Of a stretch of DNA of 7,192 nucleotides, positions 1 to 6,539 are shown piece after piece (within the stretch, counting starts at the first letter, position 1; each line of letters begins with the position of its first letter). Source of the DNA: an uncultured Clostridia bacterium. Its GTDB lineage: Bacteria > Bacillota > Clostridia > Oscillospirales > Oscillospiraceae. The translations under genes and the position numbers were made by a program. The notes below the pieces were generated by a model. It made no database searches. It was not told where the DNA came from and saw nothing but the letters and a program-made list of their open reading frames with translations. The stretch lies in the NCBI GenBank assembly GCA_945635805.1, contig CALZCW010000029.1:1-7192 (forward strand), given 5' to 3'.

Positions 1-21
1 CGGTCTGCCACCGGCAGACCG
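1..21. repeat. 9-bp perfect inverted repeat at window edge
   Basis: Arms 1-9 (CGGTCTGCC) and 13-21 (GGCAGACCG) are exact reverse complements around a 3-nt loop. On the plus strand the hairpin is followed by CTACTTCTAT, which is not a good U-tract. The sequence to its left, which would be the tract for a minus-strand terminator, is outside the window. It could end a plus-strand gene lying to the left or be a backup terminator for thrH. The structure is clear but the role is not. Confidence 0.5.
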
Positions 22-40
22 CTACTTCTATAATAATACA

Positions 41-105
41 AAAAAACGGGAATCACTTCTGCTTGGACAGCTCCAAAGGAAGTGATTCCCGGTTTTACTT
101 TTTAT
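41..105. terminator. Bidirectional intrinsic terminator after thrH
   Basis: A 13-bp perfect stem (arms 47-59 and 79-91) continues into an inner CTTGGA/TCCAAAG helix with one bulge and a CAGC loop. Read on the minus strand it is followed by a run of seven T, starting 34 nt past the thrH stop codon, so it ends the leftward transcript. Read on the plus strand it is followed by TTTTACTTTTTATT, so it should also stop transcripts entering from the left. The stem and both T-tracts are seen directly. Confidence 0.9.
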
Positions 106-124
106 TCTTCAACAAAAGGATACA

Positions 125-727
125 TCAACTTAGCTCGCCCTTGATAGCGTTCAGCAGGTCATCGTACTCCTCAAATGCCGGTAGCTGCGGGTAATCGGCC
201 TTGATCTTCTCCGTGCTGCGGAACAGGTAGCCCGCCTTACTCTCCAGGATCATCTCCAGGTCATTGTAGCTGTCACCGGCCGCAATGGTATCGTAGCCGA
301 TGGACTGGAAAGCCCGGACGGTGCTGCGCTTGGAATGGTCAACGCGCATCTTAAAGTCCGTGATCTCTCCGTCGGGCGCCACCTCCAGGGTGTTGCAGAG
401 CAGCGTCGGCATCCCCAGCTTCTTCATCAGCGGCATGGCAAACTGGGTAAAGGTATCGCTGAGAATGACCACCTGGGTCAGGCTGCGCAGCTCGTCCAGA
501 AAAACCTTGGCGCCGGGCAGCGGGTCAATCTTCGCAATGGTCTCCTGGATCTCCCGCAGGCCCATGCCATGCTCTTTCAGCACGCTGAGACGCCAACGCA
601 TGAGTTTCTCATAATCCGGCTCGTCGCGGGTGGTACGCTTCAGCTCCGGGATCCCGCTTTTTTCGGCAAAGGCGATCCAGATCTCCGGGACCACCACGCC
701 CTCCATATCCAGGCAAACGATTTCCAT
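125..727 (-). CDS. thrH: ThrH-family phosphoserine phosphatase / homoserine phosphotransferase
   Basis: A 200-residue HAD-superfamily protein closely resembling Pseudomonas ThrH, which dephosphorylates phosphoserine and can pass the phosphate to homoserine. Motif I is the family-typical CLDMEG variant (nucleophile D7, E9), with the VPEIWIAFAEK signature following at 13-23. Motif II is the serine of LSDT (S90), the conserved lysine is near K133, and motif III is GDSYND (151-156). Length matches the family (about 205). The start at 727 is chosen because GGAG lies 7 nt upstream and MEI begins the family. An in-frame TTG at 784 would add 19 residues, but that TTG is the first triplet of the promoter -35 box. 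The gene has its own promoter and a terminator 34 nt after the stop. No serine or threonine biosynthesis gene is adjacent, so the physiological substrate is uncertain. Confidence 0.92.
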   Translation of the reverse strand: MEIVCLDMEGVVVPEIWIAFAEKSGIPELKRTTRDEPDYEKLMRWRLSVLKEHGMGLREIQETIAKIDPLPGAKVFLDELRSLTQVVILSDTFTQFAMPLMKKLGMPTLLCNTLEVAPDGEITDFKMRVDHSKRSTVRAFQSIGYDTIAAGDSYNDLEMILESKAGYLFRSTEKIKADYPQLPAFEEYDDLLNAIKGELS

Positions 728-755
728 AATCTCTCTCCGTTCTCTCTTTTTTGCT

Positions 756-784
756 ATTATATCATAGGAGGGAGCGTTTTTCAA
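756..784 (-). promoter_or_regulatory. Sigma-A promoter of thrH
   Basis: On the minus strand TTGAAA (779-784) and a perfect TATAAT (756-761) are separated by 17 nt. It lies between the deacetylase stop codon and the thrH start, giving a short leader of about 20 nt. No terminator hairpin is visible between the deacetylase and thrH, so read-through from upstream may add to this promoter. Confidence 0.85.
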
Positions 785-792
785 TTTCTATT

Positions 793-2532
793 TTATGCTG
801 CCGTTACAGATGTCCGCTTTCCAACCGTCAGGTCATACAGCCGGTGCAGAACAGTGGCAGCCTCGGCGCGGGTCGTCGTGGAGGCAGGCGCAAAGCGGTT
901 GTTCTCCTGGCCGCGGATAATGCCGGTCTTTACCAGCCGCGCCACGCTTTCCGCTGCCCAGGAGGAAATGCGCTCAGTATCGGAGAAGGTCAGCTCGTCG
1001 CCCTCCACATTCTTGTTAAGCAGGGTCAGCAGTCGGTCCAGCGTCACGCACATCTCCTCCCGGTTGATTCTCTGATCCGGGCGGAAACTGCCGTCCTCAT
1101 AGCCGTTGACAACGCCGTTGCGCGCCGCCCAAAGCACCGGTTGTTCATACCAGGCGTACTGTTCCAGGTCGGTAAAGCTGCATTCGATTCCATCAGAAAT
1201 CAGATCTTTTCCTGACAAAAGACGATAGAGCAAAGTGACGAACATGGCGCGGGTCAGCCCGTCGTCGGGAGCATATTCCTGTGGTGCCACACCGTTGATC
1301 AGTCCCTTGGTGACGGCAAAGTCGATCTCGTCAAAATACCAATTCCCGGGGGCAACATCCAGGAACAGGTTTCCGTTCTTTGATATGTAATAGGTTTTGG
1401 ACGCGGTGCCGATGCCCATGCCCATAACACAATAGGAGATCTTCCCCTCATAGGCATCAAAGGGTCCGGTGTACTTTGTCGAGCTGGAAGACGCCGTACC
1501 GCCGTCGGTCCTGTAGTAAATATCCGTGTCGGGGTTTGGGTTTTCAAAGACGAATTTTCCGTCTTTCAGCTTGAGGCTCGGGTCCTCGGCCGGGTCGCCC
1601 TCCACCGTTTTCGTCACGGTTTCGCTGCGGCTGCCGTTCAGATCATATGACGCCAGATATTTGAGTTTCTGCCCCGTCGGAGCCACAAAGGGCCCGGTAT
1701 AAAGGGTCCCATTTTCTGCCGGGTCGGAGCCGTCGACGGTGTAATAGATCTTAGTGCCGCTCTGGGCCTTCAGCGTTATCTGGCGTCCGCCGTAAACTGA
1801 CGTATAAGTCATTTCCGGTACTTCCACCGGTCCCAGATCCGTACCGTTGTTCTTGCAGGCGGTATAAAGTTTTCCGTTTTCCATCTCCACGCCGCGGCGG
1901 CGGTAGAGCTCATTGACCGTGACAAATTCATAGCCCTGATCCTGCAGAATGTCGATGGCCCGCAGCGCGCCGGGAATGGTGGTGGCGTGGATGTCATGGC
2001 AGAGGATGATAGCACCGTCAAAGGCGCTGCCCACAATACGGTTGCAGACCGTGTCCGAGTTGCGGTCGCGCCAGTCCACCGGGTCGATGGACCAGTTCAC
2101 CGCCGGTCGTCCGATCTGCTCCAAAACACGGGAATTATAATCTCCGTAAGGCGGACGGAGGACATAGGTAAAATTCTTGCCCAGGATGTTATTCAGGGTG
2201 TTGTCCGTCGTGCTGAGCTGACGGGCGATCTCGTCATTGTCCTTAGCGGAAAGCTGGACGTGATCGTATGTATGCTGGGCGATCTGATGTCCCTCGCGGT
2301 AGGCGCGGCGTATCGTATCGGAGTAAGTGCTTGCGCTCTGTCCCAGGATGAAAAACGTGACCTTTACATCGCGTTCGGCCAGCCCGTCCAGCAGCCCCCG
2401 CGTGTAGGAGCAAGGCCCGTCGTCAAAGGTCAGGGCGATCAGTTTCCCACCCTTCGCCGCCGATGCCATCGTCGGCAGGAGGGTCAGCAGGCAGCAGATC
2501 GTTAAAAGTACTGACAGTATTCTCTTCTTCAT
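793..2532 (-). CDS. Secreted SLH-anchored polysaccharide deacetylase
   Basis: A 579-residue modular surface enzyme. A signal peptide covers about 1-25 (KKR, hydrophobic core, ASA|A). The NodB (carbohydrate esterase 4) domain at about 30-214 has all the motifs: TFDDGP (35-40; D37 base, D38 metal), HTYDH (metal ligands H87 and H91), RPPYGDY (126-132), DPVDW (150-154) and LCHDIH (H179). Two chitobiase C-terminal-like beta modules follow (about 237-310 and 318-384), both with IYY-T-DG and YTGPF signatures. Three SLH repeats (about 388-440, 450-505, 513-567), with TRAM, NREE and TRAE at the usual TRAE position, should hold it on secondary cell-wall polymer. It probably removes N-acetyl groups from peptidoglycan or another surface glycan; the actual substrate is inferred. 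The ATG at 2532 has GGGAG 9 nt upstream and lies inside the end of the preceding gene. Confidence 0.93.
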   Translation of the reverse strand: MKKRILSVLLTICCLLTLLPTMASAAKGGKLIALTFDDGPCSYTRGLLDGLAERDVKVTFFILGQSASTYSDTIRRAYREGHQIAQHTYDHVQLSAKDNDEIARQLSTTDNTLNNILGKNFTYVLRPPYGDYNSRVLEQIGRPAVNWSIDPVDWRDRNSDTVCNRIVGSAFDGAIILCHDIHATTIPGALRAIDILQDQGYEFVTVNELYRRRGVEMENGKLYTACKNNGTDLGPVEVPEMTYTSVYGGRQITLKAQSGTKIYYTVDGSDPAENGTLYTGPFVAPTGQKLKYLASYDLNGSRSETVTKTVEGDPAEDPSLKLKDGKFVFENPNPDTDIYYRTDGGTASSSSTKYTGPFDAYEGKISYCVMGMGIGTASKTYYISKNGNLFLDVAPGNWYFDEIDFAVTKGLINGVAPQEYAPDDGLTRAMFVTLLYRLLSGKDLISDGIECSFTDLEQYAWYEQPVLWAARNGVVNGYEDGSFRPDQRINREEMCVTLDRLLTLLNKNVEGDELTFSDTERISSWAAESVARLVKTGIIRGQENNRFAPASTTTRAEAATVLHRLYDLTVGKRTSVTAA

Positions 2533-3010
2533 GATTTTCTTCTCCCTTATCTTTCTCTTCTTGGGGGAGGCGTCCGTCCTCCGTCAGCGAAAGCATCGCA
2601 AACTCGGTATCGAACACCGTTTTTTTCTCAGTTTTTTCTAACCAGGCCGGGAATTTCACCGCCTCCTCCGGCGGCAGAAGCAGGCGTATCCCGCCGTCCT
2701 CACGGCAAAGGAGCGCCGTCTCCACGGAAACGCCGTCCACCGTTCCCCGCCAGGGAAGCCAATCCCCTCTCGGATAGGGCGCGGCTACGGCAAAGGTCGG
2801 CTTTGCCGGCAAATGTCTGCGCTTTGCGGAGAGCTTGCCCGCCGCGTCTGGGATGCCGAGATAAAAAACGTCCCATGCTGTTCCGACGTAGACGCGGCGG
2901 ATTTGTTCCGTCAGATCCGTCATTTCGCAAAAAAAATTCCAAAAAATCCCGTCACGTTCCAGCCGCGCCGTGCCGACAGGCGTTCCCCGCTCATAAACCG
3001 TTAATTCCAT
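2423..3010 (-). CDS. Unrecognised 195-residue protein
   Basis: I do not recognise this family. It starts MELTVYERG at the ATG at 3010; longer in-frame starts reach back into the ndoA end and are not supported. No signal peptide or membrane segment is visible. The body (1-145) is rich in beta-type stretches and aromatics (FWNFF at 23-27, WDVFY 46-50, WLPW 84-87). The tail from about 145 is acidic and low-complexity (PQEEKDKGEE, then PADPPADDG). From residue 160 the tail is encoded in the same DNA as the deacetylase signal peptide, in another frame, a 110-nt overlap. The only ribosome binding candidate (GGGAGGGA) lies in the 3' arm of a stable hairpin. It is probably cytoplasmic and translationally linked to ndoA and the deacetylase. 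The last 30-odd residues may be a by-product of the overlap. Confidence 0.72.
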   Translation of the reverse strand: MELTVYERGTPVGTARLERDGIFWNFFCEMTDLTEQIRRVYVGTAWDVFYLGIPDAAGKLSAKRRHLPAKPTFAVAAPYPRGDWLPWRGTVDGVSVETALLCREDGGIRLLLPPEEAVKFPAWLEKTEKKTVFDTEFAMLSLTEDGRLPQEEKDKGEENHEEENTVSTFNDLLPADPPADDGIGGEGWETDRPDL

Positions 3011-3018
3011 AAGTAAAA

Positions 3019-3047
3019 TCCCTCCCACACAAGCTATGCGGGAGGGA
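3019..3047 (-). promoter_or_regulatory. 13-bp hairpin containing the RBS of the unknown gene
   Basis: In minus-strand RNA, TCCCTCCC (3040-3047) pairs with GGGAGGGA (3019-3026). The helix continues through five more pairs, including two G-U wobbles, to a 3-nt loop, giving a 13-bp stem. It is followed by ATTTTACTT and the ATG at 3010. The T-tract is short, so termination would be weak. The GGGAGGGA arm is also the Shine-Dalgarno candidate, 8-9 nt from the ATG, so the fold would block ribosome entry. It is either an attenuator after ndoA or a translational switch; the pairing is seen, the function is inferred. Confidence 0.65.
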
Positions 3048-3062
3048 CGGAAGCTATGCCTC

Positions 3063-3419
3063 TCAGGTCTGCGGCAGACCGAAGCTGACAGCGATGGCAT
3101 TATCTACACGGTTCATCATACTCTCATCCAGACGGCCCATGTGCTCACGCAGACGACGCTTGTCGATGGTCCGTATCTGCTCCAGAAGCACGACGGAATC
3201 CTTGGTCAGCCCGACATTCTTCCCCGTCAGCTCAATGTGGGTGGGGAGCTTTGCCTTGTTGGTCTGACTGGTGATGGCCGCCGCGATCACGGTGGGAGAG
3301 TGCTTGTTTCCGGTATCATTCTGGACGATGAGGACAGGACGGGTGCCGCCCTGCTCGCTGCCTACCACCGGGCTCAAGTCCGCGTAGAAAATATCGCCCC
3401 TCTTTACGGTTGTATCCAT
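3063..3419 (-). CDS. ndoA: MazF/NdoA-type mRNA interferase toxin
   Basis: A 118-residue PemK/MazF-family endoribonuclease, near-identical in layout to B. subtilis NdoA (116 residues), which cuts single-stranded mRNA at [25 protein letters not shown] (6-25) is the family N-terminus. R27 and T50 align with the catalytic R25 and T48 of NdoA. KAKLPTH (55-61) and [10 protein letters not shown] (78-87) are also conserved, so the active site appears intact. The ATG at 3419 is preferred: GGAG sits 10 nt upstream, whereas an in-frame GTG at 3428 would have only 1 nt of spacing. In Bacillus the antitoxin gene ndoAI (mazE) lies between alr and ndoA. Here that interval is 119 nt with no ATG-started frame, so no cognate antitoxin is visible. 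Just before the stop codon, a GGTCTG/CAGACC inverted repeat (3066-3080) could fold. Confidence 0.93.
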   Translation of the reverse strand: MDTTVKRGDIFYADLSPVVGSEQGGTRPVLIVQNDTGNKHSPTVIAAAITSQTNKAKLPTHIELTGKNVGLTKDSVVLLEQIRTIDKRRLREHMGRLDESMMNRVDNAIAVSFGLPQT

Positions 3420-3444
3420 TTGCTTCACGCTCCGTAATTTGTAT

Positions 3445-3467
3445 CCGGGTCACTCTATGTAACCCGG
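3445..3467 (-). promoter_or_regulatory. Hairpin in alr-ndoA intergenic region
   Basis: In minus-strand RNA, CCGGGTTAC (3459-3467) pairs with GTGACCCGG (3445-3453) through 9 pairs (one G-U) and a 5-nt loop. No U-tract follows, so it is not an intrinsic terminator. It lies 26 nt upstream of the ndoA ATG and could slow ribosomes, protect an mRNA end, or act as a DNA operator palindrome. It contains TACAT, the NdoA target pentamer, spanning the stem top and loop. Confidence 0.5.
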
Positions 3468-3538
3468 TAATATTCTCCCACGCGAAAGCAAAATTTATTC
3501 AGCGGAACTCTGTTCTATTCTATGCGATCTATGTGAAG

Positions 3539-4714
<1,176 letters not shown>

Positions 4715-4724
4715 AACGTACCTT

Positions 4725-5291
4725 TCATCCGTTCAGTGCAAAATCTGTGATCGTCAGTTTGAGGATACGCTGGTTATTATAGCACACTTCGGCATAAATT
4801 GGTAGGTCATTTTTGAACCAGGTGTCCACGATCAGACGTTTTTCGTCATAGTCCTTTTCATAAGTGACGCGGTAGAGGCCGTCGTCCTCCTGTCCCGCGG
4901 CCGAGATGTACTCTCTCTGCCAGCAGGCCGCAGTGATGGCCGGCGCTGCCGCAGGACTCACATTGCCGTTGGCAAGCAGGCCGAACTCCGCCGACATCCC
5001 TTCATAGGTGATCTTGCCGCCGTCTCCGGTGACATGGGCGGTGATGCCCTCCAGGGTCTCCGGCGCGGTGACGGTGATGTCCATGCTGTCCTGCTGTGCC
5101 TCACAGCGGAGGGAAAACTCCTCTGTCGTATCGCCGAAATCCGCCTCCACCTCAGCAGAAAAGCTGCACCCGCCCGCCTGGACCAGGTCCGCCCGGAATT
5201 CAATGGCGGGTCTGAGGGTACATTCCTCCGACTGACAGCCGCAGAAACAGACTGTCAGCAGCATCATCAGTAAGGCCGAAATTCGCCGCAT
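4725..5291 (-). CDS. Small lipoprotein, possible YdcC/GerS-like (LolA-type fold)
   Basis: A 188-residue exported protein. The N-terminus (RR, then LLMMLLTV, then CFCGCQSEE) is a lipoprotein-type signal. The likeliest lipidated residue is C19, preceded by G18; C15 and C17 make the lipobox non-canonical. The mature part is beta-rich (alternating hydrophobic strands, TVTAPETLEGITAHV and GKITYEGMSAEFG) with no catalytic motif. In B. subtilis the LolA-like lipoprotein YdcC precedes alr, and in C. difficile the LolA-like germination lipoprotein GerS (about 200 residues) is encoded next to alr2. Position, size, lipidation and strand pattern fit that group; direct homology is not shown by sequence alone. 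The ATG at 5291 is chosen because the GTG at 5300 leaves no room for a ribosome site. It starts 16 nt after the nnrD stop. Confidence 0.8.
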   Translation of the reverse strand: MRRISALLMMLLTVCFCGCQSEECTLRPAIEFRADLVQAGGCSFSAEVEADFGDTTEEFSLRCEAQQDSMDITVTAPETLEGITAHVTGDGGKITYEGMSAEFGLLANGNVSPAAAPAITAACWQREYISAAGQEDDGLYRVTYEKDYDEKRLIVDTWFKNDLPIYAEVCYNNQRILKLTITDFALNG

Positions 5292-5307
5292 ACAAGACAC
5301 ATCCCGA

Positions 5308-6168
5308 TCAATAAAGTAGTCGCGGCAGCACCTTGAGCAGATCCGACGGCAAAAGGCCGTATTCCCCGAAGCGCTGGGCGTACAGGTCGCCCGCCGCGCC
5401 GTGTAGGTACGCTCCCGCCGTGGCAGCGCGCAGAGGACTCAAGCCCTGTCCCAGCAGAGATACGATGATCCCCGCCAGCACATCGCCGCTGCCGCCGGTT
5501 GCCATGCCCGGATTTCCGCACAGGTTTACATAACATTCCTTTTCGCCGCAGATCAGGGTGCGATGGCCCTTCAAAAGGACCGTCGCTCCCGTCATCCGCT
5601 GCAACTGTTTGACAGCCTTGAGGCGGTCTACGGACGGATCAATCCCGCTCAGTCGCTGGAATTCCCCGTCGTGTGGCGTCAGGACCACCGGACAGGCTGC
5701 GCCGCGCAGTACATCTATATGCCCGGAAAGGACGTTTATGCCATCGGCGTCCACCACCACGGGGCATTTGGCATGCTCCAGAACCGCCCGGACCACCAGA
5801 TATGTGTCCTCGCTCTGTCCCATGCCGCAGCCGGTCAGACAGGCGTCACAGCGTTCCAGCCGCGTCAATATTTCCGGGATGGCCTCCCGGCTGAGCATAC
5901 CGTCCTTCTCCGGCAGCGGAAACACCATGGGCTCGGTCAGCTTGGAGGCCACGATGGGATAGGCCCTTTCCGGCACGCCGGTAAAGACCAGTCCCGCGCC
6001 GGTCCTCACCGCCGCCATGGCAGCCAGAGCAGGCGCTCCCGTATAGCCCACCGCGCCGCAGAGCAGCAGGAGTTTTCCGAAGTCTCCCTTGTGAGTATCC
6101 GCCTGCCGCTTCGGCAGCCACCGGCGGACTGTATGCAGATCGATCGCTTTTAAGACTTTTGTTTTCAT
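5308..6168 (-). CDS. nnrD: ADP-dependent (S)-NAD(P)H-hydrate dehydratase
   Basis: A 286-residue ribokinase-fold protein of the YjeF C-terminal family. It repairs hydrated NAD(P)H using ADP in the cytoplasm. Visible motifs are HKGDFG (26-31), the TGAPALAA loop (43-50), VVDADGIN (138-145), LTPHDGEF (163-170, usually TPHPGE), LLKG (198-201) and GNPGMATGGSGD (218-229), whose GGSGD holds the catalytic aspartate D229. It is the stand-alone dehydratase: the NnrE epimerase domain, often fused in front, is absent and not elsewhere in the window. The ATG at 6168 has GAGG 6 nt upstream. It is the first gene of the leftward cluster, expressed from the promoter at 6192-6219 with a very short leader. Confidence 0.95.
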   Translation of the reverse strand: MKTKVLKAIDLHTVRRWLPKRQADTHKGDFGKLLLLCGAVGYTGAPALAAMAAVRTGAGLVFTGVPERAYPIVASKLTEPMVFPLPEKDGMLSREAIPEILTRLERCDACLTGCGMGQSEDTYLVVRAVLEHAKCPVVVDADGINVLSGHIDVLRGAACPVVLTPHDGEFQRLSGIDPSVDRLKAVKQLQRMTGATVLLKGHRTLICGEKECYVNLCGNPGMATGGSGDVLAGIIVSLLGQGLSPLRAATAGAYLHGAAGDLYAQRFGEYGLLPSDLLKVLPRLLY

Positions 6169-6191
6169 TTTTCAGCCTCTTTTCTGATTTC

Positions 6192-6219
6192 ATTATACGG
6201 TATTTCAAAAAAAAGTCAA
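6192..6219 (-). promoter_or_regulatory. Sigma-A promoter of the nnrD-alr-ndoA cluster
   Basis: Minus-strand TTGACT (6214-6219) and a perfect TATAAT (6192-6197) are separated by 16 nt that include a T-run. The predicted transcript starts near 6185, leaving about 17 nt before the nnrD ATG. No other convincing promoter is visible upstream of alr or ndoA, so it probably drives them all. Confidence 0.87.
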
Positions 6220-6227
6220 ATCTTTGC

Positions 6228-6256
6228 TTGCATCTTTGGCCGTTGTGTGCTAAGAT
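6228..6256 (+). promoter_or_regulatory. Probable promoter of the pheS T-box leader
   Basis: TTGCAT (6228-6233), 17 nt, then TAAGAT (6251-6256) preceded by TGC, an extended -10 arrangement. Match to consensus is moderate (-35 3/6, -10 4/6), but the spacing is ideal and the predicted start near 6263 is just before T-box stem I. An inverted repeat TGTAGC/GCTACA (6257-6262, 6271-6276) straddles the predicted start. Confidence 0.6.
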
Positions 6257-6275
6257 TGTAGCGCAATATGGCTAC

Positions 6276-6513
6276 AGGCTTTGAACGGGCTGTCGGCTGT
6301 TATCTCAGGCTCCAGAGAGGACGCGGTTGCTGCAAGCGTCTGCCGGAAACAGTTTGGCCTTCTCCCGTGAGCCTCCGACTGAACGCACTGGCAAGTAGGC
6401 TCGGACGGGTCGCTCCGTTAACGGTATGAGTGCGCGGTGTCTGCCGCGAATTGCGGGTGGTACCGCGGAAGCATGTCTTTCGTCCCCTTTTCGGACGGAG
6501 GGCTTATTTTTTT
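6276..6513 (+). ncRNA. T-box riboswitch (tRNA-Phe sensing) of pheS
   Basis: A transcription-attenuating T-box leader. The hallmark GGGTGGTACCGCG is at 6455-6467, in an antiterminator closed by CCGC (6444-6447) and GCGG (6465-6468). Its bulge UGGU (6458-6461) fits a tRNA ending ACCA, matching discriminator A of tRNA-Phe. Stem I is 6276-6374: base helix AGGCT/AGCCT, a K-turn-like UUGA/GA bulge, helix ACGGG (6285-6289)/CCCGT (6364-6368), then the specifier loop. By this topology the specifier is UUC at 6360-6362 (Phe). CTGTT/AACAG closes above it, and the distal hairpin GACGC/GCGTC carries AGAGAG and GCTGCAA. A further stem is CGCACT (6384-6389)/AGTGCG (6429-6434). Uncharged tRNA-Phe should favour antitermination and pheS expression. 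Motif and gene agree; the pairings were drawn by hand. Confidence 0.93.
6475..6513 (+). terminator. T-box leader terminator
   Basis: Arms 6475-6485 and 6493-6503 form an 11-bp stem with several G-U pairs around a 7-nt loop. TTATTTTTTT (6504-6513) follows. AAGC (6469-6472) can alternatively pair with GCTT (6502-6505), bringing the stem up against the antiterminator. It lies 26 nt before the pheS start. Confidence 0.85.
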
Positions 6514-6539
6514 GTAATATCACCAAAAGGAGATACAAT

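Noticed and set aside
29..34. TATAAT on the plus strand near the left edge
   Set aside because: No convincing -35 box lies upstream and a strong terminator follows immediately; there is no plus-strand gene to serve.
728..784. N-terminal extension of ThrH from the TTG at 784
   Set aside because: The TTG is the first triplet of the -35 box of a TTGAAA-17-TATAAT promoter, and the family begins at the MEI methionine at 727 with a good ribosome site.
335..1075. 246-codon plus-strand frame across thrH and the deacetylase end
   Set aside because: It runs antisense through two well-supported genes and their promoter region, with no motif or ribosome site.
3031..3059. Direct repeat AAGCTATGC at 3031-3039 and 3051-3059
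   Set aside because: Two 9-nt copies only, one forming part of the hairpin; too little to call a repeat element.
5563..6153. 196-codon plus-strand frame opposite nnrD
   Set aside because: Antisense shadow of nnrD, rich in Arg/His/Gln, no start context.
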